NCBI GenBank assembly: GCA_965233625.1 | Contig: OZ247499.1 | Coordinates: forward strand, 434,001-498,000 | Reading direction: 5' to 3' | Source of the DNA: G965233625 sp965233625 | Lineage (GTDB): Bacteria; Planctomycetota; Planctomycetia; Pirellulales; Pirellulaceae | Length of the DNA: 64,000 nt | Shown: positions 9,469 through 17,685 of the stretch, piece after piece | Numbering within the stretch: the first letter of the stretch is position 1 | How the letters are laid out: each line of letters opens with the position of its first letter | Program-made: the position numbers and the translations under genes | Notes under the pieces: generated by a model | Seen by the model: only the letters and a program-made list of their open reading frames with translations | Database searches by the model: none | What the model was told of the DNA's origin: nothing

Positions 9469-10329
9469 TTACTTCCATGGAAAATCGTTGCCCGTCAGGG
9501 TCTCGTACGCGGTGATGTACTTCTCGCGTGTCTTGGCGACAATCTCCGCAGGCAATTCAGGCGCGGGGCTGTTCTTGTCCCACGTTGTCGTTTCCAGATA
9601 GTCGCGGACGTACTGCTTATCGTACGACGGTTGAATCCGCCCCGGCTCGTAGGTTTCTGCAGGCCAGAATCGCGAGCTATCGGGCGTAAGCACTTCGTCG
9701 ATCAGAATCAGCCGGCCATCCAATTCACCCCATTCCAGCTTGGTGTCGGCCAGAATGATGCCTCGCGGCCGGGCGAATTCCGCCGCCTTGCGGTAGATGT
9801 CCAAGGTGCGCTGCCGCAGTTCTTCCGCGCGCTGCTGCCCGGTGATTTCGACCATTCGCTGGAACGGAATGTTCTCGTCGTGGCCTTCATCCTCTTTGGT
9901 CGCAGGTGTAAAGATCGGTTCGGGCAACTGTTCGCAGTGCTGCAATCCTGGTGGCAGGTCGATGCCACAGATAGCGCCATCGCGCTGATATTCCTTCCAG
10001 CCAGAACCAACCACGAAGCCGCGTGCGACGCATTCGACGGGCACCACTTCGCACTTCTTGACCACCATGCTGCGTCCGGCGAACCATTCTGGATCCTGTC
10101 CCTCCGGGACATCCGCCGGGTCGACGTCGCAGCTGATAAGATGGTTTTCGACGTCGAAATGCTCGAACCAGAAACGGCTGATCTGTGTCAGCACACGGCC
10201 CTTGTCGGGAATAGCCGTCGGGAATACCCAGTCAAACGCACTGATGCGGTCACTTGCCACAAGCAGCAGGCGGTCGCCCAGGTCATAGATATCACGGACT
10301 TTGCCCTGGCGGATAAGTGTGGCAGGCAT
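9469..10329 (-). CDS. purC: SAICAR synthase (phosphoribosylaminoimidazole-succinocarboxamide synthase)
   Basis: 286 aa, cytoplasmic purine biosynthesis: ATP-dependent ligation of aspartate to CAIR. Seen: LIRQGKVRDIYDLGDRLLLV (ATP-binding N terminus), VASDRISAFDWV and the signature GIILADTKLEWGELDG followed by LIDEVLTPDSSRFWP. The start is taken as the ATG at 10329 (MPATLIRQGK) with GGAA at about -10; an extension to 10386 would add 19 non-homologous residues. It converges on the SET gene (16 bp between stops). purN is also in the window but far away, so purine genes are scattered. Confidence 0.95.
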   Translation of the reverse strand: MPATLIRQGKVRDIYDLGDRLLLVASDRISAFDWVFPTAIPDKGRVLTQISRFWFEHFDVENHLISCDVDPADVPEGQDPEWFAGRSMVVKKCEVVPVECVARGFVVGSGWKEYQRDGAICGIDLPPGLQHCEQLPEPIFTPATKEDEGHDENIPFQRMVEITGQQRAEELRQRTLDIYRKAAEFARPRGIILADTKLEWGELDGRLILIDEVLTPDSSRFWPAETYEPGRIQPSYDKQYVRDYLETTTWDKNSPAPELPAEIVAKTREKYITAYETLTGNDFPWK

Positions 10330-10370
10330 GCGGCGTTCCACGGCGTTACTGGCGAAGCTTCTGGGACAAC

Positions 10371-10388
10371 GCGTGAAATATATCACGC
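10371..10388. promoter_or_regulatory. Inverted repeat upstream of purC
   Basis: GCGTGA (10371-10376), AATATA spacer, TCACGC (10383-10388): a perfect 6-bp dyad about 42 bp upstream of the purC start. Possible operator; no protein can be assigned. Confidence 0.3.
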
Positions 10389-10437
10389 TCTGTCCTGTAA
10401 TGCCTAGGGCCGCGAACGAGGCCAGGACGGTCCGCTT

Positions 10438-12972
10438 TTATTCCATCAGAACCGTTGTTTCTTCCGTTTCTTCGACGCCGCCGGGCGATAGCTGACTGAC
10501 GACCCTTGCCCGCACAACATGTTTGCCCGGTTTGACGGGCTTCAGTTCCAGGCGGAAGGCCTGCATGGTTTCACCTGGCCGGACGCTACGCGTTGACTTT
10601 AAGACGATCTCACGCCCTCCCGGACGAAGTTCGAGCAACCGCTCTGGACCCGTTACCCGCTGGAATTCCAGGCCATCTGGGAGGAGAACCGTAAGCTGCA
10701 CATTGTTGTCAACGACTTTGCGTTCATTAGAAATGACGATGAAGTAGACGCCGGTTTCGTTCATCTTCAACGGGTCGCTGCGGTCCGCCACCGAAATCGT
10801 TAACTTGCCTGCATCGGTCGCAGCAGGCGCTCCTGGCGGAGCAGTGACAACGGTGACAACTTCGTCGGTCGCGGTGGCGCCTTGATCGCAAGTGACCGTC
10901 GCACGATGGCTCGACGATGGCGCGGCGGCGGTTGTGGTGCACACGATGCGGCGTTCATCGGTTTCGCCGGCGTTCAGCTGGGCGACGATCCACTCCACAC
11001 GTCCCGGTGGGCGTTGTGGCACTACGCCGGGTGTTGCCTGTTGTGGCTGGAACACGCGCGAGAAGTCGTCGCTGATGCGGACGTTGGTCAGCGGCACATT
11101 GCCCATGTTCGCCACCTGTATCACATACTCCGCTTGCTGACCTTGCTCAACCGAGGCGGGCCCGGTGATTTTCACAGAAACCGACGGCGCCGCAGCGGGC
11201 AACGCCTTGAGTTCCGCCGCGCGGTCGACCTGCTGGAAGTTGTCACCTGTGATCGACAGCGTATGTCTGCGGACACCTTCTTGTAGAACCTTAAACGTCA
11301 AAGCAATGCGTTTGGCCTGTCCCGGCGGAATATCGCCTAGCGTCTGCGAGACAGAACCTGTGCGTCCGCTTTCATGGGCGTAGCCAGCATCAAAGGTATC
11401 GGTGAGCTGCACATTCTTCAGCACGGTGGCGCCGGGATTCGTCACGGTGATCTGATATTGCGCTCTTTCGCCAACCATTGCTTCCTGCGGTCCACGCATC
11501 TGCACGTCAATGGCGTTCGCAATGATGCGGGTTGCCTGGCAGGCTTCGCGCTGAAGGGAAGGTCCGCTGCGGGCGATTGCACAATAGCGGACATCGCCCG
11601 CGCGCTGCGTGCGGCATTGCACCACGATGCTGCGCGTTTCGCGCGGGGCAATCTCTCCCAGCACCCAGCGGTTTTCATCACCCGTTGCCTGATGCGGTGG
11701 ATTGCTGCCCGTGATGCTAAGTTCAGGCGGCATGCGGTCTGTAACTTCGACACCTACTGCCGGCTGATCGCCCGTGTTGGTCACGTCAATCTGGTACGTC
11801 ACATTGGCTGCGACGGCGGCCTGCTGCGGCCCGGTAACTCGCACATCCAATCCGGCCGCGCTCCACGTCACGTTGGTGAAGGCCGAGCCGGCCGGCAGTT
11901 TCTGCGGATCGCCTGGTGTCATCGCGGGTCGTAGGAAAACGATGCGGATCCGCGTCACGCCCGCTTCCGCCGCCCGTTGCTTCAACTCAATTGATGCCTG
12001 GCCGTTCGCGTCCGTTTGTACTTCCGCGCCTGTCACAAGCCCCGGTCCGAAGCCAGCGGTGGCGCCGCTGACCACTTCGTACCGCACAAACCAGCCGGGA
12101 ACCGGCGCCCCGGTGTCAGGCCGTGTCAGTGTGGAGGTCAGGACCTGCGAAGTACCGGCGGGAACGATGGCGGGCGAAGGCGTCTGCCATTGCACGTTCA
12201 CCCAGTAGATGAGCGCCGTTTCCTGCAACTGCTGGCCGCCAAAGTCCGCGGAGAGTCGCACCCGCGAGGTGCCCACGTCGACCGATTGCACGCTGATCCA
12301 GGTCTGGCCTGCCTGCACGATAACATCGTCGCTGGTATCCGCCGTGCCGCGATCAACACGCCGCGCGCCGGCGCCACTGGTGCTTTCAGCAACTTCTGGC
12401 GTTGGTGTGCCGACAACATTCTGGTCAATCGAAGCGAACTGACCGGCGCTGCCCGCTTCAAGTTCCCAGCGTAATTTCTGTCCCGCAACAAGTTGACCTG
12501 ATGCATTCACAACGCCTGCGGCAAGCACCACTTCGGTGCCAACGGGTGTCACGACCTGCTGTTTAGTTAATACAATCCTCGGCCCGCGTGGCGGCGCCGT
12601 TGGCGGCGTGACGTCAGGCTGTGTTATTCCCGGTTGGACAACGGTTACAGGCGGCTGGCAGTTGCAGTCCGGCCCCACACTCGCAATGGGCGGCTGGACG
12701 AATTGCGGCTGCACTAGCAATGGTTGTGGACGAACCGGGGCGCCTGGCAAGGTCTCAGTAATGACGGGCGGCGCCGGCGGTGTGGTGAACGCTGGCCGGG
12801 GAAACAATCCGCAACCGCTAAACGGCGATCGCAGTTCCGTCGTCGCGGGTGCAAAGATCCGCTGCCCGGTGCGGTCGATAGCGGGGATGCGCGCAGATGC
12901 ACAGCCAGCGACGTGCACGATTAAAATCGTGACGCAGATTGCATGACAGGAATGTGTCAGCCTGGACATCAT
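10438..12972 (-). CDS. Lipoprotein with repeated DUF11-type beta domains
   Basis: About 844 aa from the ATG pair at 12972/12969. The start gives a lipoprotein signal (CVTILIVHVAGC). Then come a Pro-rich linker, an Ig/Big-like part (GTEVVLAAGVVNASGQLVAGQK), and at least three DUF11/CARDB-like repeats recognisable by VEVTDRMPPELSITGSNP, VQLTDTFDAGYAHESGRTG and VRISDDFSRVFQPQ, each preceded by a YQI(D/T)VTN- or YVIQVAN-like strand. These domains are seen in large cell-surface proteins of planctomycetes. An earlier in-frame codon at 13080 would add 36 basic, signal-less residues and is not favoured. It is divergent from an ICMT-like gene and lies upstream of purC on the same strand. Confidence 0.75.
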   Translation of the reverse strand: MMSRLTHSCHAICVTILIVHVAGCASARIPAIDRTGQRIFAPATTELRSPFSGCGLFPRPAFTTPPAPPVITETLPGAPVRPQPLLVQPQFVQPPIASVGPDCNCQPPVTVVQPGITQPDVTPPTAPPRGPRIVLTKQQVVTPVGTEVVLAAGVVNASGQLVAGQKLRWELEAGSAGQFASIDQNVVGTPTPEVAESTSGAGARRVDRGTADTSDDVIVQAGQTWISVQSVDVGTSRVRLSADFGGQQLQETALIYWVNVQWQTPSPAIVPAGTSQVLTSTLTRPDTGAPVPGWFVRYEVVSGATAGFGPGLVTGAEVQTDANGQASIELKQRAAEAGVTRIRIVFLRPAMTPGDPQKLPAGSAFTNVTWSAAGLDVRVTGPQQAAVAANVTYQIDVTNTGDQPAVGVEVTDRMPPELSITGSNPPHQATGDENRWVLGEIAPRETRSIVVQCRTQRAGDVRYCAIARSGPSLQREACQATRIIANAIDVQMRGPQEAMVGERAQYQITVTNPGATVLKNVQLTDTFDAGYAHESGRTGSVSQTLGDIPPGQAKRIALTFKVLQEGVRRHTLSITGDNFQQVDRAAELKALPAAAPSVSVKITGPASVEQGQQAEYVIQVANMGNVPLTNVRISDDFSRVFQPQQATPGVVPQRPPGRVEWIVAQLNAGETDERRIVCTTTAAAPSSSHRATVTCDQGATATDEVVTVVTAPPGAPAATDAGKLTISVADRSDPLKMNETGVYFIVISNERKVVDNNVQLTVLLPDGLEFQRVTGPERLLELRPGGREIVLKSTRSVRPGETMQAFRLELKPVKPGKHVVRARVVSQLSPGGVEETEETTVLME

Positions 12973-13086
12973 CGCGAATCGGAAAAACAGAGGACGGAAA
13001 ACCGCAGTGCAAAATGGCGGCGCACAACCGCTGGCACGAAAACGTACCACGCAAAACCGCCGCGTGATGCATATTTTCAACAGCCG

Positions 13087-13830
13087 ATGTTGCTAAAATG
13101 CAACGCTCTGGGCATATCCGTGCGGTTTAGCGAGGTGAAGCAGGTTGTGCGGTTTCTGGTTGTAACGATAGGCGCGCTATTGAATCTTGCGCTGCTTTCC
13201 CTGCCAATGATGATTGGGCCGGTGCTAACGGCGGAAGCCGCTCCGGGCATCTTCACTATGCTCGTGCTCGCCACTTGCTTCTACGCAGCCGACGTGCAAA
13301 CGGTCTGGTTTACGTCACAGAATTTTCCATCCAGGAACCAGCACGCAACAGTTCCACCAGATAGCAACTATGCTGCCTGCACCGCGCTGATGATGCTGGC
13401 GTTGCTACTCACAGCAGAAACGGAACACCTATTAACTGCCAGCAACTATGGCGGCGTCGCCTGGTTAGCCGCGGTGCAAGTGTTTGGCGCCTGCATCATG
13501 ATGGGCGGGGCTGTTCTACGCGCCGCAGCTATCGCGTCGTTGGGGCGGCGGTTTGTGAGCCAGTTGCAAGCTGAACGCGGGACGCCGTTTCATCAGAAGG
13601 GCGTTTACCGCTTTGTCCGGCATCCGTCCGAAGCTGCGATTCTGCTCTTCGTTGCCGGCGCCGCTTTGCTGTTGTTGAGCCTTGCCGCTTTGCTGCTGAT
13701 GGCCCTGGTGATAACTCCGCTGATCCTTTTGCGGATCAAACGCGAAGACGTTTTTCTTTGCCACGCTTATGGCGCGGAATACGAAAAATACGCGGCTAAA
13801 GTCGCGGCCCTCGCCCCGGGTGTTTACTAA
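13087..13830 (+). CDS. Isoprenylcysteine methyltransferase-like membrane protein
   Basis: 247 aa from ATG 13087. It has about five hydrophobic helices; the C-terminal segment KGVYRFVRHPSEAAILLF ... REDVFLCHAYGAEYEKYAAKV is the ICMT/phospholipid-methyltransferase signature (xxxVRHPxY-like motif, then ExxLxxxFGxEYxxY-like). Family members are SAM-dependent membrane methyltransferases; the substrate is unknown here. Start uncertain: a GTG at 13139 would also work. Its end overlaps the convergent App1 gene by 4 bp. Confidence 0.7.
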   Translation: MLLKCNALGISVRFSEVKQVVRFLVVTIGALLNLALLSLPMMIGPVLTAEAAPGIFTMLVLATCFYAADVQTVWFTSQNFPSRNQHATVPPDSNYAACTALMMLALLLTAETEHLLTASNYGGVAWLAAVQVFGACIMMGGAVLRAAAIASLGRRFVSQLQAERGTPFHQKGVYRFVRHPSEAAILLFVAGAALLLLSLAALLLMALVITPLILLRIKREDVFLCHAYGAEYEKYAAKVAALAPGVY

Positions 13831-14879
13831 CCGTTTAGCAAGGGAGTTACGGGCAGATCGCGTGGAAGATCCTGCGAACTCTGAAAGGTTGATAGCACAC
13901 CATCCGCCAACCGCTTTTCCAATCGCTTGCGCCGCGCCGGCTGGATGGGCCGTTCAGCTAGGTCGCGGATGAAAACCCGGCTCACCTGTTCCGGATACCT
14001 TCGCGCCAGATCGGCATAAATCTCTGGATCGTGTTCGCCTGAGTCGCCAACCAGAATGAATTTCCGCTGCGGGAAAGACTTCACAATTTTGTGAATGACT
14101 TTGGCTTTGCCACGCAAACGTTTGAACATGAAACGACGCAGCATATGATCGGTCAGCCGGAAATAACGCAGATGGAACGTGCCGTCAGGGAATTTCCCTT
14201 CATGCGCGCTGGCGTCTCCGCAGAGTGTTGCTAGTGGCGTGTAGAGTTGCCAGGGGCTGGACGATACGTAGTGAACCGTGGCGCCTTGATGCACCCATTG
14301 GCGGTAAAGCTCCGCCATGCCCAGAAACGGCTGAAACTCACGGAGGAAGGTGTTCTGCAGCAGGGCCCGGCGGTTCGTCACGCCGCTGTGTTTGATGGTG
14401 TCGTCAATGTCTGAAATGACAGAAACACCGTCAGGCGGTAGTAGGTGTGCACGTCCCGCGCACTCGGTCGCGGCAACCCGGCCATTGTTCTTTCCGGCTG
14501 CCACGACTTTGAAGTTCAGGCAGCCGCGCGGATCGACGGATGTGTCGCCTGCGGGCACGTACACGGCGCCTTCAAACAGACCGCTGCGGGTTGTTTTCCG
14601 GGGCAGCAGGTGCATGGCACCGCCCACGCGGATTGCAATCTGGCGGCCTCGCGAAGCTGTAGCCGCGAAAGCTTCAATGCGGGTCTTAAAAATCTCACTG
14701 TCGAACGCATCAATAGGCGCCCGCATCGCCCGCCGTAGAAGTGGCAGCATCATCCGCTTAGGAAACGGAATCTTACCAGGCTCTAGCACTGCGCCGCTGA
14801 CATCGATCTTCCACGCCGCGCCGCCATCCACCTGCCTGCCAATGGCGGGGAAAAGGATGATCTGCTGCGCGGTGATCAC
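13827..14879 (-). CDS. App1-family phosphatidate phosphatase-like protein (DUF2183)
   Basis: 350 aa with a GTG start at 14879. The HAD-like catalytic motif SDIDDTIKHSG (around residues 155-165), then VHYVSSSPWQLY and FILVGDSGEHDPEIYADLA, are the diagnostic blocks of the App1/DUF2183 family (Mg-dependent DxDxT phosphatases; the yeast member dephosphorylates phosphatidate). Bacterial members are uncharacterised, so the substrate is inference. A hairpin lies just upstream (14913-14952). Confidence 0.85.
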   Translation of the reverse strand: MITAQQIILFPAIGRQVDGGAAWKIDVSGAVLEPGKIPFPKRMMLPLLRRAMRAPIDAFDSEIFKTRIEAFAATASRGRQIAIRVGGAMHLLPRKTTRSGLFEGAVYVPAGDTSVDPRGCLNFKVVAAGKNNGRVAATECAGRAHLLPPDGVSVISDIDDTIKHSGVTNRRALLQNTFLREFQPFLGMAELYRQWVHQGATVHYVSSSPWQLYTPLATLCGDASAHEGKFPDGTFHLRYFRLTDHMLRRFMFKRLRGKAKVIHKIVKSFPQRKFILVGDSGEHDPEIYADLARRYPEQVSRVFIRDLAERPIQPARRKRLEKRLADGVLSTFQSSQDLPRDLPVTPLLNG

Positions 14880-14912
14880 ATTCAGTACCCAGACGGTGAC
14901 ACAAGCTGAACA

Positions 14913-14952
14913 GAAACACGCCGTTGTGGAAGGAAAGGGGTCGGCGTGTTTC
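14913..14952 (-). terminator. Perfect 11-bp inverted repeat, possible terminator of the receiver gene
   Basis: GAAACACGCCG (14913-14923) pairs with CGGCGTGTTTC (14942-14952) across an 18-nt loop. It sits between the receiver gene and App1, read leftwards, with only a weak T-rich tail. Confidence 0.4.
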
Positions 14953-15031
14953 TACGTGTTCCTCAAACCGGGGGTATTATCGCCTCGCACCATGCTTTTT
15001 TTCAAGCTGCGCGATGGATTTTTTGCAAAGA

Positions 15032-15439
15032 TTAACCTTCGTAGCTGTCGCCTGAAGGAGACCAGCTGTAGGTCTGCTGCAAAGCCTGTTTGACCAGCTC
15101 GCTTAGTTCCCGGAAGCGGACAGGTTTGCGCTGCACCGAGAAGGCGTTAGCACGCTGCGCCTCTTCTTCAATCGCGTCATCAAGTGCTGCCGACATCAGA
15201 ATGCAGGGCAGAGGCGAGCGGATGCTTTGCACTTCCCACAAGGCTTCCAGTCCTGTCATGCGGGGCATGTGCATATCCAGAAGCACCAGGTGAACGGTCT
15301 CGTTGCGGACGATTTCCACCGCCTCGGCGCCGTCCGACGCCAGGATTGTGCGGAAGCCGCGTGGCTCGAAAGCGTCGCGCAACGTCTCGCGAAGATCGCG
15401 ATCGTCATCCGTGATAAGTAGAGAAGGTGTTTGTAACAT
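15032..15439 (-). CDS. Single-domain response regulator (CheY-like)
   Basis: 135 aa, only a receiver domain: acidic pocket LLITDDDRD (~8-16), phospho-acceptor Asp in LVLLDMHMPRMTGLEAL (~54), the switch Ser in CILMSAALDD and the conserved Lys in VQRKPVRF. No output domain, so it probably acts by protein-protein contact or in a phosphorelay. No histidine kinase adjoins it. ATG at 15439 chosen; a GTG at 15448 would add three residues. Confidence 0.9.
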   Translation of the reverse strand: MLQTPSLLITDDDRDLRETLRDAFEPRGFRTILASDGAEAVEIVRNETVHLVLLDMHMPRMTGLEALWEVQSIRSPLPCILMSAALDDAIEEEAQRANAFSVQRKPVRFRELSELVKQALQQTYSWSPSGDSYEG

Positions 15440-15687
15440 TTTCGACACGCCGCGAACAAAACACGGTTGCTAAAAATCTATGGTACCCGTCCAGGTTACC
15501 TCACACCAACGATTAAGCAAATTGCGGACCAACCAGGCGCAAGAGCCAGTAAAATGTGTGCGTTCGACGTAACCCATTTAGGCTACACGACTTTTTAACA
15601 CAAACGGCCAGCGGCAAGAAGCTAAAATGGGCAATTTGACGTCTGTCCTTGCTGCCGACGCTGTCAATTCGGCAGATTGCCACCGCG

Positions 15688-16386
15688 TTATTTCTTTGCT
15701 GCGTGCAGTTCGCGGTAGCGGATGTTGCGAATGCCGGCGCGTGTTTCAAAAGTCGCCAGGCCCAGAGGCCTTGAGGGCAGCATCTCGTTTCGCACTGTTA
15801 GTTTCTTGCCTTTTACGTCGGCGTTAACCACCTGTTTGCCATCGATCCAGCATTGAATGCGGCCCGGCGTGACCTGTACTTTGAACTTGTACCACTGGTT
15901 CTTTTTGAAGTTCCGGTAGATCGTTGTTTTGTTTTCCGAAGCGTCTTTGTTATCGATGCTGGAGATGCCCACCACGGCGCCGGCCCACCCGCCTACGATG
16001 AAACTGCAATGCGACTTATCGACGGGAAAGGTCAAGCCGACAAAGAAATCGATGCCTTCCATCCGGCGTGCGTCTAATTCGATCTCGTAGTTGTTGGTAG
16101 GGAACTTGCCTCCATCGAGATGCACACCCGTGAGCGTTACGCCCATGTCCAGGACTAGGTCCCCTGCTTTGTTAACGTAAACTTCGCCTTCGCCGCCGTA
16201 ATTTGTTTTCTTCCAGCCTGTGAGCGTTTTTCCATCAAACAGCGACTGCCATTTTCCGGCTTTCGCTGGTTTTGCGGGCGGTTTCCCTGCTTCGTCTGCG
16301 AAAGCAGCTGGATTCACCACCAATGCTGCAACAAACACCAGTGCGGCGGTTAAGATAAAACGAACTCTGATCTGGCGGTTGAGCAT
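15688..16386 (-). CDS. Secreted DUF1080 (3-keto-disaccharide hydrolase-like) protein
   Basis: 232 aa with signal peptide (ends about AAFADEAG). The domain opens with WQSLFDGKTLTGWKKTNYGG, the hallmark of DUF1080, a concanavalin/LamG-like beta sandwich abundant in planctomycetes. Some members hydrolyse 3-keto-disaccharides; others may only bind glycans. It lacks extra catalytic or haem domains. ATG at 16386 has GGAAAG upstream. Probably periplasmic. Confidence 0.85.
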   Translation of the reverse strand: MLNRQIRVRFILTAALVFVAALVVNPAAFADEAGKPPAKPAKAGKWQSLFDGKTLTGWKKTNYGGEGEVYVNKAGDLVLDMGVTLTGVHLDGGKFPTNNYEIELDARRMEGIDFFVGLTFPVDKSHCSFIVGGWAGAVVGISSIDNKDASENKTTIYRNFKKNQWYKFKVQVTPGRIQCWIDGKQVVNADVKGKKLTVRNEMLPSRPLGLATFETRAGIRNIRYRELHAAKK

Positions 16387-16469
16387 CTTGTCTTTCCCGG
16401 ACTAGACTTCTTCTGATTAAACCTGCGCGGTCACGTGCATCACCTGCGGAAATCTGGCAGCCATTACTG

Positions 16470-16892
16470 ATGAGTCGAATCCTCCGCAGGCCTATAGTTT
16501 ATGCAGCCGTCATCCTGGCCGTCTACTGGATCGTGCTGTTTACGGCAACGCATCTTCCCGGGAAAGTGATCCGCCACGGTGGCATGACCGTGAATGATAA
16601 GGTCGCCCATTTTGCCGCCTACGCGCTGCTGGCGTTTTTTGCGGTGTGGGTGCTGCCCTGGGCGTTGAAGGCGCCACGCTGGTATGGCGGTTGGGTGCTT
16701 GTGATACTTGCGATTTACGGCGCGGTGGACGAATGGCTGCAACAGTATGTGCCCAATCGTCAAGCCGATCTGCTCGACTGGCTGGCGGATGTCAGCGGCG
16801 CTGCTGCGGGAATACTCGTGTTCTACGTGGTGCGCGGCCTTTACTACTCTATTGCACCCCGGAAGCCGGTCGAGCAGGAACAAATCAAGTAG
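16470..16892 (+). CDS. VanZ-like small membrane protein
   Basis: 140 aa, four predicted helices. VanZ-like landmarks are NDKVAHFAAYALLAFFAVW and AIYGAVDEWLQQYVPNRQAD, followed by LDWLADVSGAAAGI (conserved acidic residues between helices). The vancomycin/teicoplanin-resistance VanZ named the family, but most bacterial members have no known role, so resistance should not be inferred. 71 bp ahead of nadD on the same strand. Confidence 0.85.
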   Translation: MSRILRRPIVYAAVILAVYWIVLFTATHLPGKVIRHGGMTVNDKVAHFAAYALLAFFAVWVLPWALKAPRWYGGWVLVILAIYGAVDEWLQQYVPNRQADLLDWLADVSGAAAGILVFYVVRGLYYSIAPRKPVEQEQIK

Positions 16893-16963
16893 CCGCCTCC
16901 CTGATTACCGCGCCGCGCGTTACATTTGCCGCAGTCCGGGCTATTGACGTGCACGTAAGGTAG

Positions 16964-17581
16964 ATGGAAATGCGACTGGGAATCTTCGGCGGCTCTTTTG
17001 ATCCTGTGCACTACGGGCATCTTCTCCTGGCTGAGGTCTGTCGAGAGCAGCACCAGCTAGATAGCGTCTGGTTTCTGCCGGCTGCCACGCCTCCGCACAA
17101 GCAGAAGAAGGCGATCACGCCTGATAAGCAGCGTGTGGAGATGCTCCGCCTTGCCATTGCCGGCAACGAGGCTTTCGACGTTTGCACGCTGGAAATTGAC
17201 AACGGCGGAGTGAATTACACGGCAGATTCGCTTGAAGCCATTGCGAAGAAACAGCCTGACGCGGAACTCTTCTTCCTGCTGGGCGGAGATTCGCTGCGCG
17301 ATCTGCCGACGTGGCGCGACCCCGGCCGCATCCTTGCGGCTGCCACCGTTGTTTTGATGCAGCGACCGGGCGTTAAGTTCGACTTCGCCTTGCTCAATGA
17401 CGTAGCAACCTCGCAACAGGTTGAGCAAGTCAAAAGTCATGTGGTGGATGCGCCTTTGGTGGATTTCAGCAGCACACGCATCCGCCAACTTTGCCAGAAT
17501 GGTCATAGCATCAGGTACAGGACGCCAAGGGCGGTAGAGCGATTTATCGAAACGAACAACTTGTACGCCGCGCCTGAATAG
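16964..17581 (+). CDS. nadD: Nicotinate-nucleotide adenylyltransferase
   Basis: 205 aa. NaMN + ATP to deamido-NAD, cytoplasm, NAD synthesis. Nucleotidyltransferase motifs: GIFGGSFDPVHYGHLLLAE (the GxFxPxHxGH ATP site), WFLPAATPPHK, FFLLGGDSLRDLPTWRDP, and FSSTRIRQL (the SxTxxR motif). Length is normal. ATG at 16964, with a second ATG at 16970; GTAAGG lies upstream. Confidence 0.95.
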   Translation: MEMRLGIFGGSFDPVHYGHLLLAEVCREQHQLDSVWFLPAATPPHKQKKAITPDKQRVEMLRLAIAGNEAFDVCTLEIDNGGVNYTADSLEAIAKKQPDAELFFLLGGDSLRDLPTWRDPGRILAAATVVLMQRPGVKFDFALLNDVATSQQVEQVKSHVVDAPLVDFSSTRIRQLCQNGHSIRYRTPRAVERFIETNNLYAAPE

Positions 17582-17620
17582 TCAATGCCACGCGTGCATT
17601 AGCGGCGATCTGACCCCAAT

Positions 17621-17656
17621 TAAAAAACGCCCCGTATCGTGAAAGATACGGGGCGT
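17621..17656 (-). terminator. Strong terminator of the NPF-repeat gene, possibly bidirectional
   Basis: Perfect 12-bp stem ACGCCCCGTATC (17627-17638) / GATACGGGGCGT (17645-17656) with a 6-nt loop. The A-run at 17622-17626 is the T-tract for minus-strand transcripts ending at 17686. It also lies right after nadD on the plus strand. Confidence 0.8.
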
Positions 17657-17685
17657 CTGTCGCTTCATGTCAGGCGATAAGAGAG

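Noticed and set aside
16470..16892. Glycopeptide resistance from the VanZ-like gene
   Set aside because: No other van gene is present and most VanZ-like proteins have no proven resistance role.
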